Assembly (NCBI RefSeq): GCF_014859555.1
Contig: NZ_JACUTY010000012.1
Coordinates: 1 to 44,312, forward strand
Reading direction: 5' to 3'
Source of the DNA: Thiomicrospira sp.
GTDB lineage: Bacteria; Pseudomonadota; Gammaproteobacteria; Thiomicrospirales; Thiomicrospiraceae
Length of the DNA stretch: 44,312 nucleotides
The notes beneath the pieces were generated by a model, which was not told where the DNA came from, ran no database searches, and worked only from the letters and a program-made list of their open reading frames with translations. Shown piece after piece: positions 19,549 to 28,333 of the stretch. The translations under genes were made by a program, and so were the position numbers. Numbering within the stretch: position 1 is the stretch's first letter; every line of letters starts with the position of its first letter.

Positions 19549-20382
19549 TTACAACTCGTTGCTACTTAAAGCCTTGGCCAGACTTAACGCCTGTGCCGTT
19601 TCCAATACATCATGCACACGTACAATTTTGGCTCCGCGCTGAACTGACAACAAAGCCGCAACAACACTACCCAGCATGCGCTGTTCAACAGGTATGCCGC
19701 CTAATAATTCAGCAATCATGGTTTTGCGCGACACCCCCACTAATATGGGATAACCTTGTGGCGTCGATTCAGTTAAATGTTGAAACAAGGTTTGATTATG
19801 TTCAAGGCTTTTGCCAAAACCAAACCCCGGATCAAGCACCAAGCGTTTTTTGTTGATACCCGCGCGCTCACAGACTTCAATTCGTGCTTTCAAAAAGTCA
19901 TGCACTTGCGTTAGTACATCGTTGTAAACCGGTTTGTCCTGCATATCCAAAGGCTGACCTTGTTTATGCATCAAACAAACTGCCGCATCCGTTTTTGCTA
20001 GCAGTTCCAGTGCACCTTCAGCTTGCAGCGCATTGACATCATTCACCATGTCGACACCTAACGCGAGCGATGCACGCATCACCTCCGTTTTATAGGTATC
20101 AATCGACACCCAACAATCGGAATACTGCTTAACCAGTTCAATCGCAGGCAGGACTCGGTTTTCCTCTTCGGCAAGGCTAACAGCTAAAGCACCAGGCCTG
20201 GTGGATTCACCACCGATATCAATAATATGCGCGCCTTGTTCGGCCATAGCCTCAATGCGCCGAATCAACTGATCTTGCCTAGTATAACGCCCACCATCCG
20301 AAAACGAATCCGGTGTTACGTTTAGAATACCCATGATTAGTGGCTCGGTTTTATCACCTTGTAAGTAATCAACCAAATTCAT
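19549..20382 (-). CDS. folP: Dihydropteroate synthase
   Basis: This TIM-barrel enzyme joins p-aminobenzoate to dihydropterin pyrophosphate in folate synthesis and is the sulfonamide target. Signatures are ILNVTPDSFSDGG (about 19-31), GGESTRPGA (about 57-65), the Asn of VNDVNAL, DPGFGFGK and GVSRKTMI. ATG 20382 is preferred over a GTG at 20394. One ACCAGGCCTGGT palindrome encodes Thr-Arg-Pro-Gly of the invariant loop at 20191-20202. A terminator separates it from ftsH. Confidence 0.96.
   Translation of the reverse strand: MNLVDYLQGDKTEPLIMGILNVTPDSFSDGGRYTRQDQLIRRIEAMAEQGAHIIDIGGESTRPGALAVSLAEEENRVLPAIELVKQYSDCWVSIDTYKTEVMRASLALGVDMVNDVNALQAEGALELLAKTDAAVCLMHKQGQPLDMQDKPVYNDVLTQVHDFLKARIEVCERAGINKKRLVLDPGFGFGKSLEHNQTLFQHLTESTPQGYPILVGVSRKTMIAELLGGIPVEQRMLGSVVAALLSVQRGAKIVRVHDVLETAQALSLAKALSSNEL
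20191..20202. repeat. ACCAGGCCTGGT palindrome in folP
   Basis: Exact 12-bp copy, read as Thr-Arg-Pro-Gly in the invariant pterin-binding loop of folP, which is the in-register codon phase. The protein motif here is universal in the family, so only the choice of synonymous codons makes the palindrome. Confidence 0.85.
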
Positions 20383-20394
20383 AAAAACACCCAC

Positions 20395-20454
20395 AAAAAA
20401 GCCCTAGTTGGCTTAATGGGTTAAGTTAACAGCCAGTAAGACAAATAGGGCTTT
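20395..20454 (-). terminator. Rho-independent terminator after ftsH
   Basis: On the minus strand GCCCTA (from 20451) pairs with TAGGGC (to 20401), followed by a six-T run. An internal TGGCT/AGCCA stem extends the structure. It lies 15 bases after the ftsH stop and just before folP. Transcription of folP-glmM would then need read-through or its own promoter. Confidence 0.75.
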
Positions 20455-20468
20455 AGCTAATCGCTAAA

Positions 20469-22412
20469 TTAATGAAGCTTGGGTTCGGCACCTGCCGGCT
20501 TTTCAGCTTCACCCGTCAGGTCATCCGATACCATTTCCGGTGCATTCGCCTCTGGTTCAGTTGATTTAACTGGTGAAGTTGGCTCATCCCAATCTTTTGG
20601 GGCACCAGGTTCACGACCTTCCATAATATTTTTGATCTGTTCGGCATCAATTGTTTCGTATTGCATTAAGGCCTCGGCCATAATCTCAAGTTTATCTTTG
20701 TGCGTTGTTAGAATATCTTGCGCACGCTTGTAATTATTATCAATCATTCGACGAACTTCGCTATCAATCAATTTAGCCGTTTCATCGGATACATGGCTGC
20801 TACGCGAACTGGATCCCAAGAAATTCTGCTCTTCTTCCTCATACAACAAGGGACCTAACTTATCCGACAAGCCCCACTTGGTGACCATACTGCGCGCCAA
20901 CTTTGTAGCACGCTCAATATCGTTACTGGCCCCAGTGGTGACAGCGTCCGAGCCAAAAGTCATCTCTTCTGCGATACGACCACCATACAAACTTGATAAC
21001 TGACTTTCAAGTTTACGCTTGCTGTAACTCCAAGAATCTTCTTCCGGTAAATACATGGTGACACCCAGCGCACGACCCCGCGGAATAATACTGACTTTAT
21101 AAACGGGATCATGTTCTGGCACAAGATAACCAATAATCGCATGGCCGGCTTCATGATAAGCCGTGAGACGTTTTTCAGCCTCACTCATCACCATGCTCTT
21201 GCGCTCAACCCCCATTAGGATTTTATCCTTAGCACGCTCAAAGTGATTTTGAGTAACAACTCTGTCGCCTAAGCGCGCAGCAAACAAGGCGGCTTCGTTA
21301 ACCAAGTTAGCTAAATCTGCACCTGAGAAGCCAGGCGTTCCACGTGCGATTAAGGCCGGTTTAACATCATCCGAAAGCGGTACTTTACGCATATGTACTT
21401 TTAAAATTTGCTCACGACCACGTACATCCGGCAATCCAACCGTTACTTGACGGTCAAAACGACCTGGACGCAACAAGGCCGGGTCTAATACATCAGGACG
21501 GTTAGTAGCGGCAATAACAATCACGCCTTCATTACCTTCAAAGCCATCCATTTCAACCAACATTTGGTTTAGAGTTTGTTCGCGCTCGTCATTTCCGCCA
21601 CCCATGCCTGCCCCACGACTACGACCTACCGCATCAATTTCATCAATGAAAATAATACAAGGTGCATGTGCCTTGGCTTGTTCAAACATGTCACGCACAC
21701 GTGAAGCACCCACACCCACAAACATTTCAACAAAGTCAGAACCAGAAATGGTGAAAAAAGGCACCTTGGCTTCACCAGCAATCGCTTTTGCCAATAATGT
21801 TTTACCGGTACCGGGTGGGCCAACCATCAATACACCACGTGGAATTTGACCACCTAAGTTCTGATATTTCTCTGGATCTCGCAAAAAATCGACCAATTCA
21901 GACACTTCTTCTTTGGCTTCATCTGCGCCCGCCACATCATCAAAATTTACCTTAACTTGATCTTCTGACAGCATTCGAGCTTTGCTTTTACCAAACGACA
22001 TTGGGCCACCTTTGCCACCCATGCCGCCGCCCATAGAACGCATAAAGAATATCCAGATCGCAATTAGCAACAGCATTGGAAACCACGAAATGAAAATCTG
22101 CATCAATAAGCTTTGCTTTTGCGGCGCCTGTGAACTCACTGTTACACGGTTACCAAGCAAGTCACCCATCAAACCTGCATCGCCCGGATTGTAAGTAGTA
22201 AAAGCTTCACCTGATGAGTAAACACCTCGAATAGTTGCCCCTTCGATATTGACACTACTCACACGACCGTCACGGACTTCATCAATAAACTTAGAATAAT
22301 CCAAGCGACTTGATGTCTGATAATTTGATGAGCCAAAGTGATTAAACACCGACATCAAAATTAAGGCGACGGCCGCCCAGATCAGTAAATTTTTTAGCAT
22401 ATCGTTTTTCAT
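20469..22412 (-). CDS. ftsH: ATP-dependent zinc metalloprotease FtsH
   Basis: This 647-residue membrane-anchored AAA+ protease degrades misassembled membrane proteins and regulators. It has two N-terminal transmembrane helices (about 7-23 and 105-125) flanking a periplasmic domain. Walker A is GPPGTGKT (about 199-206) and Walker B IIFIDEID (253-260). The second region of homology ends RPGRFDR. The zinc motif HEAGH has ligands His420 and His424 and catalytic Glu421. The C-terminus is acidic and Pro/Glu-rich. A good promoter with an extended -10 lies upstream (22471-22499), so the gene can be transcribed independently of rlmE. Confidence 0.98.
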   Translation of the reverse strand: MKNDMLKNLLIWAAVALILMSVFNHFGSSNYQTSSRLDYSKFIDEVRDGRVSSVNIEGATIRGVYSSGEAFTTYNPGDAGLMGDLLGNRVTVSSQAPQKQSLLMQIFISWFPMLLLIAIWIFFMRSMGGGMGGKGGPMSFGKSKARMLSEDQVKVNFDDVAGADEAKEEVSELVDFLRDPEKYQNLGGQIPRGVLMVGPPGTGKTLLAKAIAGEAKVPFFTISGSDFVEMFVGVGASRVRDMFEQAKAHAPCIIFIDEIDAVGRSRGAGMGGGNDEREQTLNQMLVEMDGFEGNEGVIVIAATNRPDVLDPALLRPGRFDRQVTVGLPDVRGREQILKVHMRKVPLSDDVKPALIARGTPGFSGADLANLVNEAALFAARLGDRVVTQNHFERAKDKILMGVERKSMVMSEAEKRLTAYHEAGHAIIGYLVPEHDPVYKVSIIPRGRALGVTMYLPEEDSWSYSKRKLESQLSSLYGGRIAEEMTFGSDAVTTGASNDIERATKLARSMVTKWGLSDKLGPLLYEEEEQNFLGSSSRSSHVSDETAKLIDSEVRRMIDNNYKRAQDILTTHKDKLEIMAEALMQYETIDAEQIKNIMEGREPGAPKDWDEPTSPVKSTEPEANAPEMVSDDLTGEAEKPAGAEPKLH

Positions 22413-22470
22413 TTAGTTTCCCTTAAAAACCATGCTAAGCATGATGTTTTAATTATGTCATATAAGGAGA

Positions 22471-22499
22471 ATCATACCATGCACACAAGACACGAGCAA
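22471..22499 (-). promoter_or_regulatory. Promoter of ftsH with extended -10
   Basis: On the minus strand TTGCTC (22494-22499) and TATGAT (22471-22476) are separated by exactly 17 bases. TG sits one base before the -10, which is an extended -10 pattern. It lies in the 143-base gap between rlmE and ftsH. The leader also holds a CATGC/GCATG hairpin (22431-22443) next to the ribosome binding site AAGGGAAAC. Nothing else clear lies in this gap. Confidence 0.5.
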
Positions 22500-22555
22500 A
22501 AAGAAGCATAAGTTTTTATTATGGCCGAATAAACTTTACACACTCGACGCCCGAT

Positions 22556-23173
22556 CTACTTCTTACCTATCCCAAGTACATAAATCTCTTTGCTCCGAGG
22601 TCTCGATGCTTTAGGTTTTCGGCTGATTACCTTCATATAGTCGGTTCTCATGTTTTGCAAGAGCTGATCAAAACCTTCACCCTGAAATACCTTGATAACG
22701 ACCGTGCCGTTTTTCTTTAATACTTGACTAGCCAGCTCTAGCGTTAACTCAACCAAATGCATTGCCCGAGGAATATCTACCGCTTTATTACCGCTCATAT
22801 TCGGTGCCATGTCCGACATAACAAGCCCTACATCACGACCATCCAATGCATCTAACAAGTTCTGATAAACCTCATCTTCGCGAAAATCACCTTGTATAAA
22901 ACTAACCCCCGCATAAGGATCGACCGGCAATATATCTAACGCAAACACATGACCTGTCTCGCCGACTTGCTGGGCAGCCCATTGTGACCAACCGCCTGGT
23001 GCGGCGCCAAGGTCGACCACCACCAGGCCTGGTTTAAATAGTTTATCTTTTTCATCTAGCTCTTGCAGCTTATAAATGGCGCGTGAACGCCAGCCATCTT
23101 TTTGAGCTTGCAATACATAAGGGTCATCAAAATGTTCTTGTAACCAGCGTGCGCTGGATTTGGTTCTGGACAT
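22556..23173 (-). CDS. rlmE: 23S rRNA 2'-O-methyltransferase RlmE (RrmJ/FtsJ)
   Basis: This 205-residue SAM-dependent enzyme methylates U2552 in the A-loop of 23S rRNA. It has the SAM-binding motif VVDLGAAPGGWSQ (52-64). The catalytic K-D-K-E set is present: Lys35 in RAIYKLQ, Asp in MSDMAPN, Lys in VVIKVFQGEG and a Glu near RSKEIYVLG. Neighbours yhbY (divergent) and ftsH (downstream) match the E. coli order. A palindrome copy at 23022-23033 encodes Lys-Pro-Gly-Leu-Val before the SAM motif. Confidence 0.97.
   Translation of the reverse strand: MSRTKSSARWLQEHFDDPYVLQAQKDGWRSRAIYKLQELDEKDKLFKPGLVVVDLGAAPGGWSQWAAQQVGETGHVFALDILPVDPYAGVSFIQGDFREDEVYQNLLDALDGRDVGLVMSDMAPNMSGNKAVDIPRAMHLVELTLELASQVLKKNGTVVIKVFQGEGFDQLLQNMRTDYMKVISRKPKASRPRSKEIYVLGIGKK
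23022..23033. repeat. ACCAGGCCTGGT palindrome in rlmE
   Basis: Exact 12-bp copy, read as Pro-Gly-Leu-Val just before the VVDLGAAPG motif. One flank extends as CCTGGTGGTGGTC on the minus strand. Confidence 0.85.
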
Positions 23174-23258
23174 ATTCGTTTGGTTCTCGCTGATTTAGTT
23201 CTCGGACAAGTTTTTTTTCATTTAAAATAGCTTTTTTAGCTTTTGAGTAGCCACCAAC

Positions 23259-23567
23259 ATGAAGACCGATCCAACTTTATCCCCAAACCAAAAGAAATTC
23301 TTACGTGGCATTGCTCACGGACTGAATCCCGTCATTATTATTGGCTCGCAAGGCGTGACCGATAGTTTAATGGCCGAGCTAGACAAGTCATTACAGCATC
23401 ATGAATTATTAAAAGTTAAGATGGCAGCCGGTGAGCGTGAAGATCGCAAAGCGATTATCGACCATGTGATTTCGCACACCAAAGCTAAACTGGTACAAAC
23501 GGTTGGCAAAATGTTTGTTATTTATCGTGCGCGTGCCAAAAACCCTGAGTTGGTGTTGCCTAAATAA
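23259..23567 (+). CDS. yhbY: CRM-domain RNA-binding protein YhbY
   Basis: This 102-residue CRM-domain protein associates with pre-50S ribosomal subunits. It has LSPNQKKFLRGIAHGLNPVI at the N-terminus, the conserved Gly-Ser-Gln-Gly loop, and LDKSLQHHELLKVKM in the second half. It is transcribed away from rlmE, as in enterobacteria. Its stop codon lies inside the hairpin shared with metZ. Confidence 0.95.
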   Translation: MKTDPTLSPNQKKFLRGIAHGLNPVIIIGSQGVTDSLMAELDKSLQHHELLKVKMAAGEREDRKAIIDHVISHTKAKLVQTVGKMFVIYRARAKNPELVLPK

Positions 23568-23591
23568 TTCAGCCCTTAGGCAGAATTATTT
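23562..23591. terminator. Shared bidirectional terminator of yhbY and metZ
   Basis: AAATAATTC (23562-23570) and GAATTATTT (23583-23591) form a 9-bp stem. Inside it GCC-CTTA-GGC forms a second stem after an A-A mismatch. The yhbY stop (23565-23567) and most of the metZ stop (23590-23592) are part of the structure. The outer A/T arms supply the T-rich end for transcripts in both directions. Confidence 0.7.
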
Positions 23592-24768
23592 AGATCAATT
23601 GATCTAATCCGCGCTGTAAATCGGCTTGAATATCAGCATAATTTTCAAGCCCAACTGACACTCTAACCAGGTTGTCGGTAATGCCAGTGGCTAAACGCTC
23701 TTCGGCTGCCACTCTAGAATGTGTGGTGGTCGCAGGATGTGTGATACTGGTTTTTACATCACCTAAATTGGCCGTAATAGACAACATCTGAGTGGCATCA
23801 ATAACTGACCAGGCCTGCTCGCGCCCACCTTTAATACGAAAACTCACCAACGCGCCGCCAGCGGATTGCTGTTGTTGCGCTAAGGCATATTGTGGGTGAG
23901 ATACTAATCCTGGGTAAAACACTTTTTCTACCGCTGGGTGTTCGCTTAGCCAAGTCGCCAGTTTGTGCGCACGTAAACAATGGGCTTCCATACGAACACT
24001 AAGCGTTTCCAATCCTTTGATAAAAATCCAGGCGTTAAACGGGCTCATGCTTGGTCCTGCAGTACGTATCACACCTCGCACCTCCTCCCCCACCAGTTTT
24101 TCTGAGCCGATGACCGCACCGCCTAAGCAGCGCCCCTGGCCATCTAAAAACTTGGTAGCCGAATGAATCACAATATCCGCACCCAGCTTTAAAGGTTGCT
24201 GCAAAATCGGCGTGCAAAGACAGTTATCCACTACCAAGAGTGCGTTATGCGCTTTTGATAGTTCCGCCAAATAGCGAATATCCGCAATTTCAGTTAGAGG
24301 GTTAGAAGGCGTTTCTAGAAACAGGGCTTTGGTATTGGGCTTAATCGCCGACCACCAGGCCTGGTGGTCAGATTGTGGCACAAATGTTACATCAATACCA
24401 AACTTGGCAAAGTATTTAGTAAACAGCACTTTGGTGGTGCCAAAAATACTGCTGGAAGAAACAATATGATCACCACTTGAAAGCAGCCCCATAAAGGTCG
24501 ACAAAATCGCCGCCATGCCAGAAGCGGTCGCGACACAAGCTTCCCCCCCCTCCATTAGCGCTAAACGTTTTTCAAAAGTACGTACTGTTGGATTAGTAAA
24601 GCGAGAGTAAACATTACCCGGCACTTCGCCACTAAAGCGATCGGCGGCTTGTTGCGCACTCTCATATACAAAACTGGAGGTCGGAAAAATGGCCTCACTG
24701 TTCTCTTGCTCATGGGTTCGTTCGTACCCCGAACGAATGGCTAAGGTTTCTAACAAAAATTCGTCCAA
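23590..24768 (-). CDS. metZ: O-succinylhomoserine sulfhydrylase
   Basis: This PLP enzyme of the Cys/Met metabolism family makes homocysteine directly from O-succinylhomoserine and sulfide. It has SRFTNPTVRTFEKRLALMEGG, SGMAAILSTFM, the PLP-lysine motif IHSATKFLDGQGRCLGG and the C-terminal Arg region SITHPATTTHSR. I chose TTG 24768: it lies one base after the purF stop and has AAGGA seven bases upstream. That gives 392 residues, normal for the family. ATG 24810 is the alternative, but it overlaps purF. Position after purF matches Pseudomonas. It carries an exact and a near-exact palindrome copy and a G8 tract. Confidence 0.92.
   Translation of the reverse strand: MDEFLLETLAIRSGYERTHEQENSEAIFPTSSFVYESAQQAADRFSGEVPGNVYSRFTNPTVRTFEKRLALMEGGEACVATASGMAAILSTFMGLLSSGDHIVSSSSIFGTTKVLFTKYFAKFGIDVTFVPQSDHQAWWSAIKPNTKALFLETPSNPLTEIADIRYLAELSKAHNALLVVDNCLCTPILQQPLKLGADIVIHSATKFLDGQGRCLGGAVIGSEKLVGEEVRGVIRTAGPSMSPFNAWIFIKGLETLSVRMEAHCLRAHKLATWLSEHPAVEKVFYPGLVSHPQYALAQQQQSAGGALVSFRIKGGREQAWSVIDATQMLSITANLGDVKTSITHPATTTHSRVAAEERLATGITDNLVRVSVGLENYADIQADLQRGLDQLI
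23808..23819. repeat. Near-exact palindrome copy (ACCAGGCCTGCT) in metZ
   Basis: One mismatch (GGT to GCT) from the 12-bp palindrome. Read on the minus strand as Glu-Gln-Ala-Trp-Ser. It lies 546 bases from the exact copy in the same gene. Confidence 0.6.
24354..24365. repeat. ACCAGGCCTGGT palindrome in metZ
   Basis: Exact copy that extends to a perfect 20-bp palindrome (24350-24369, GACCACCAGG and its complement). Read as His-Gln-Ala-Trp-Trp in a variable surface segment. Confidence 0.85.
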
Positions 24769-24769
24769 T

Positions 24770-26293
24770 TTAGTGTCCTTGATTATGTAAACCAATGGTT
24801 TCTGGTGCATTGTTTTTTTTGTTTTCTTTTGCGCCATCGTTACGAGCGTTGGCAATACTTTCTAAATAGGCTTCAGAAATATCACCCGTGACGTATTCGC
24901 CGCTAAAACAAGAGGTATCAAAACAGGATATCTGCTTACTGCCGACACCCACCGCTTCAACCAAATCCGATAGGTCTTGATAAATCAGTTTATCGGCTCC
25001 AATAAAAGCCGCCACCTCTTCTTCAGTTCGGTTACTCGCAACCAGTTCTGTGGCGGATGGCATATCAATACCGTACACATAAGGATATCTTACAGGTGGC
25101 GCAGCAGAGGCAAAATAAACTTTGTTTGCACCGGCTTCACGAGCCATTTGCACAATTTCACCCGAGGTTGTACCACGTACAATCGAGTCATCAACCAGTA
25201 ATACGTTTTTGCCTTCAAACTCCAAACCAATAGCATTGAGTTTTTGACGTACCGATTTTTTACGCTGAGTTTGTCCCGGCATAATAAAGGTACGACCGAT
25301 GTAGCGGTTTTTTATAAAACCTTCACGATAAGGCAATTTGAGTTTTTCGGCCAACTGTAAGGCGGCCGTTCGGCTGGTATCTGGAATTGGCATCACCACA
25401 TCAATATCGTAATCGGCCCAAACACGCTGAATTTTTTCGGCCAGTTTTTCACCCATACGTAAACGTGACTTATAGACTGAAATATCATCAATCATAGAAT
25501 CTGGACGCGCAAAATAAACAAACTCGAAAATACAGGGCGAATATTTAGGGTTGTCGTGACACTGTTCAAAATAAATTTCGCCACTTTCCATCACCACCAC
25601 CGCTTCGCCCGGAGCTAAATCTCGATAGTGTTTAAAACCCAGCCCATCTAAAGCCACGCTTTCTGAAGCCACAATATAATCGATGCCACCTTTAGGGTTG
25701 CTACGCTGACCAACGATAATCGGGCGCAGAGCAAACGGATCGCGAAACGCTAACATACCAACACCGGAAACCAAACCTATGGCGGCATAGCCACCTCGCA
25801 CACGTTTGTGCAATCGACGTATCGCGCTGAAAATATCGTGTTGATCTACAAACAACTTCTGCTGTTTCATCAACTCGTGAGCAAATACGTTCAACAACAC
25901 TTCAGAATCAGAATTGGTGTTGAGATGACGTTGATCTTGTTGGTAAATTTCCTGGCTTAACTGTTCTGCATTAGTTAAGTTACCGTTGTGCCCCATCACG
26001 ATGCCATAGGGTGAGTTCACATAAAACGGTTGCGCTTCGGAACTAGATGAAGAGCCTGCGGTTGGATAACGTACATGACCAATACCTGTTGAGCCATGCA
26101 AATCACGCATATGACGAGTATGAAACACGTCCTTAACTAACCCATTATCTTTGCGTTGGAAAAACCGCCCGTTGTCATGGGTTACAATTCCCGCAGCATC
26201 CTGCCCACGATGCTGCAAAATAGTTAACGCATCATAGAGCTCTTGATTAACCGGTTCACTACTCGCCGAGACAATTCCGACAATACCACACAT
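24770..26293 (-). CDS. purF: Amidophosphoribosyltransferase
   Basis: The first committed enzyme of purine synthesis transfers glutamine-derived ammonia to PRPP. The glutaminase nucleophile is the Cys right after the start (MCGIVGIV). This fixes the start at ATG 26293, because the Cys must become the N-terminus, and excludes the GTG at 26305. Other motifs are LQHRGQDAAGI, NGNLTNA, the PRPP loop VLLVDDSIVRGTTSGEIV (about 360-378) and the tail region CFDTSCFSGEYVTGDI. The usual upstream neighbour cvpA is missing; a terminator-like hairpin lies upstream instead. Confidence 0.97.
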   Translation of the reverse strand: MCGIVGIVSASSEPVNQELYDALTILQHRGQDAAGIVTHDNGRFFQRKDNGLVKDVFHTRHMRDLHGSTGIGHVRYPTAGSSSSSEAQPFYVNSPYGIVMGHNGNLTNAEQLSQEIYQQDQRHLNTNSDSEVLLNVFAHELMKQQKLFVDQHDIFSAIRRLHKRVRGGYAAIGLVSGVGMLAFRDPFALRPIIVGQRSNPKGGIDYIVASESVALDGLGFKHYRDLAPGEAVVVMESGEIYFEQCHDNPKYSPCIFEFVYFARPDSMIDDISVYKSRLRMGEKLAEKIQRVWADYDIDVVMPIPDTSRTAALQLAEKLKLPYREGFIKNRYIGRTFIMPGQTQRKKSVRQKLNAIGLEFEGKNVLLVDDSIVRGTTSGEIVQMAREAGANKVYFASAAPPVRYPYVYGIDMPSATELVASNRTEEEVAAFIGADKLIYQDLSDLVEAVGVGSKQISCFDTSCFSGEYVTGDISEAYLESIANARNDGAKENKKNNAPETIGLHNQGH

Positions 26294-26325
26294 GAATTTG
26301 CTCACTTATCTTAGATGTAAATCAA

Positions 26326-26357
26326 AAATTCCCAGCCACTGTCGAAACAGTCGGCTG
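26326..26357 (-). terminator. Hairpin terminator between the SPOR gene and purF
   Basis: On the minus strand CAGCC-G-ACTGT, loop TTCG, ACAGT-GGCTG forms a 10-bp stem with one bulged G, capped by a UUCG tetraloop. GGAATTTTTG follows. It lies in the 94-base gap before the purF ATG. This suggests that the upstream array ends here, at least in part, and that purF has its own promoter. Confidence 0.6.
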
Positions 26358-26387
26358 ACTAAAAACTTGTTTGAAGTATTCTACCCA

Positions 26388-27056
26388 TTATCGAATTTGA
26401 ACAATCGCAGAATTCGTAACTAATTCTTTATCCAACTCGGCTTTAGCCTCTTCAGCTTCTTGCAAGCTTGGAAACGGCCCTACCCGAACCGTGTAAATTT
26501 TTTGGGTCTTGGTAGAAAAATCACCAATTGTTACGGTATAACGCATTTCCAACACACCCAATGTCTTATTAGCCGACTCAATCGAATTATAAGAGGCTAC
26601 CCGCACTAACCAAGCGGGAGATTTATCTTCCGAAGGCAGTACGGGCTCTTTAATATCTTGCGACTTAGCCGTGGCGGTGGATTTATCTAAAATCTCGGTG
26701 TTAGCATCCTGTTGTTTTTTAGATTCAATTGACTGTTTAGCCTGAGTCGGTTGCGATGGCGCAGTGGGTGATGAGACGTTGGTCTGAATATCTCTGCCTA
26801 AAGATGGCGTGACTTCAGATTCCGACTTTTTATTTGAACGGATAGCGCTGCTGTCATCTAGCTTGTTTGAGGTTGACTTTTTAAACTGGTTATCCATTTT
26901 TGCCGTCGGCGACACTGAATCATCAGGAGTTGAATACAACCAAGGTTGTGCTTTTTCATAGTCAACCGGATTAGCATACCAACTTGGCACCAATATAATC
27001 AGCAGTGCCAGCCAAATGACCGCACCGGTTATCCTATATTTTGTTAACTCATCCAT
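26388..27056 (-). CDS. SPOR-domain membrane protein (DedD-like)
   Basis: This 222-residue protein has a short cytoplasmic N-terminus, one transmembrane helix (about 12-26) and a long low-complexity Ser/Lys/Gln-rich periplasmic linker (about 40-145). A C-terminal SPOR domain (about 145-222) carries WLVRVASYNSIESANKTLG and VGPFPSLQEAEEAKAEL. SPOR domains bind denuded peptidoglycan at the division septum. Position after folC corresponds to dedD of E. coli. It overlaps folC by 13 bases. Confidence 0.88.
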   Translation of the reverse strand: MDELTKYRITGAVIWLALLIILVPSWYANPVDYEKAQPWLYSTPDDSVSPTAKMDNQFKKSTSNKLDDSSAIRSNKKSESEVTPSLGRDIQTNVSSPTAPSQPTQAKQSIESKKQQDANTEILDKSTATAKSQDIKEPVLPSEDKSPAWLVRVASYNSIESANKTLGVLEMRYTVTIGDFSTKTQKIYTVRVGPFPSLQEAEEAKAELDKELVTNSAIVQIR

Positions 27057-28324
27057 TCTGTCAACTCTGCCATTGCTTGTGAAACGGTAACAAAAGAGCC
27101 ATAGATCAAAACCCGACTTTCGTTTGATTGGCGTGCGCAGGTGACGGCTTCAGCCATAGAATTGAAAGCTAGCTGACATTCCGCTCCCACGCCGGCTAAT
27201 CTTAACACCTCTTGAAGCCGGGCTAAAGGTGCAGAACGTTCAACCTGTAAATCTACCAGTAACCAGTGACTAGCATAAGGCTTAATTTGTGACACCATCG
27301 CTTCAATGTCTTTATCAGCCAAGGCTGAAAAAACAACCAGGTATTTAGTTTGTTCCGGTTGCCGTTTTAAGTGGTTAGCTAAAACATCAACCGACTGTGA
27401 ATTATGCGCCACATCTAACAACCAGGCCTGGTGGTCAAGTTGAATAGTTTGCAAACGCCCAGGGTGCTGTATTTGTTTTAAGCCTTGCTCATAAGCGACT
27501 TGATCTATTGTTAACCTAGCTTGAGTCTTTAATAAAGCCAACACACCCGCGGCGTTTTGCAACTGAAACAAACCCGCTAAGTTAGGCAGAGGTAAGGTTA
27601 TTGATTGATCAGCTATTTTGAAAACCCAGTCATCAGAGTCAACATTAAAGCCATAATCACGCCCCAGTAACTTTAAATCAACATGCAATTTTTCAGCGTA
27701 ATCGACCACAGTTTTTGGTGGATTCGGGTCCGAACACACCGTCAATCCGTTTGACCGCATAATGCCGGCTTTTTCAAAACCGATTTTTTCACGATCCGAG
27801 CCTAACCACTCAATATGATCTACATCAATTGCCGTTAATAAACAAGCTTGAGCATCTACAATATTTACCGCATCCAAACGGCCACCCAAACCAACTTCAA
27901 GTACTACTATGTCCAAGGCTGATTGTTTAAATAGAACGAGAGCGGCTAAGGTGGCAAACTCAAAGTAGGTCAGCTTGATGCCTTGGCGGGCTTTTTCAAT
28001 CCTGTCAAACGCCACCACAATCTGCTGATCAGAAACTGGTTGCGCATTTAACTGAATACGTTCATTAAAACGTAAAATATGAGGTGACGTGTAACTCCCC
28101 ACTTTATAGCCCGCTGCACTCAAGATCGCCACCAGCATCGCAACACTGGAACCTTTACCATTGGTTCCTGCAACGGTAATTACATAGGGTGCAGGGGTCA
28201 AAACATCAAGCTGTTTGGCAACCTCACGCACTCGATCAAGCCCGAGTTCGATTTCTTGAGCGTGCAACTGAAGCAGCCAGTTTAACCAATCAGTTAAACC
28301 GCTGTGAATGGTGGGTAGATTCAA
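27044..28324 (-). CDS. folC: Bifunctional folylpolyglutamate / dihydrofolate synthase
   Basis: This 426-residue Mur-ligase-type enzyme adds glutamate to folates and makes dihydrofolate. It has the ATP loop VAGTNGKGSS (about 52-61), SPHILRFNERIQ, the GLGGRLDAVN motif and LLDVAHN (about 305-311). The start appears to be TTG at 28324, with AAGAGA upstream. No ATG is available in frame near the N-terminus. A palindrome copy at 27421-27432 encodes His-Gln-Ala-Trp just before LLDVAHN. It lies 9 bases after accD. Confidence 0.95.
   Translation of the reverse strand: MNLPTIHSGLTDWLNWLLQLHAQEIELGLDRVREVAKQLDVLTPAPYVITVAGTNGKGSSVAMLVAILSAAGYKVGSYTSPHILRFNERIQLNAQPVSDQQIVVAFDRIEKARQGIKLTYFEFATLAALVLFKQSALDIVVLEVGLGGRLDAVNIVDAQACLLTAIDVDHIEWLGSDREKIGFEKAGIMRSNGLTVCSDPNPPKTVVDYAEKLHVDLKLLGRDYGFNVDSDDWVFKIADQSITLPLPNLAGLFQLQNAAGVLALLKTQARLTIDQVAYEQGLKQIQHPGRLQTIQLDHQAWLLDVAHNSQSVDVLANHLKRQPEQTKYLVVFSALADKDIEAMVSQIKPYASHWLLVDLQVERSAPLARLQEVLRLAGVGAECQLAFNSMAEAVTCARQSNESRVLIYGSFVTVSQAMAELTEWMS
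27421..27432. repeat. ACCAGGCCTGGT palindrome in folC
   Basis: Exact 12-bp copy, read as His-Gln-Ala-Trp immediately before the conserved LLDVAHN motif, flanked on one side by GGTC. Confidence 0.85.
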
Positions 28325-28333
28325 TTTAATCTC

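Noticed and set aside
22479-22511. Ten-codon plus-strand ORF (MHTRHEQKEA) after AAGGAG, antisense to the ftsH leader
   Set aside because: The spacing from AAGGAG to the ATG is too long, and the segment coincides with a good minus-strand promoter for ftsH. Chance is the simpler explanation.
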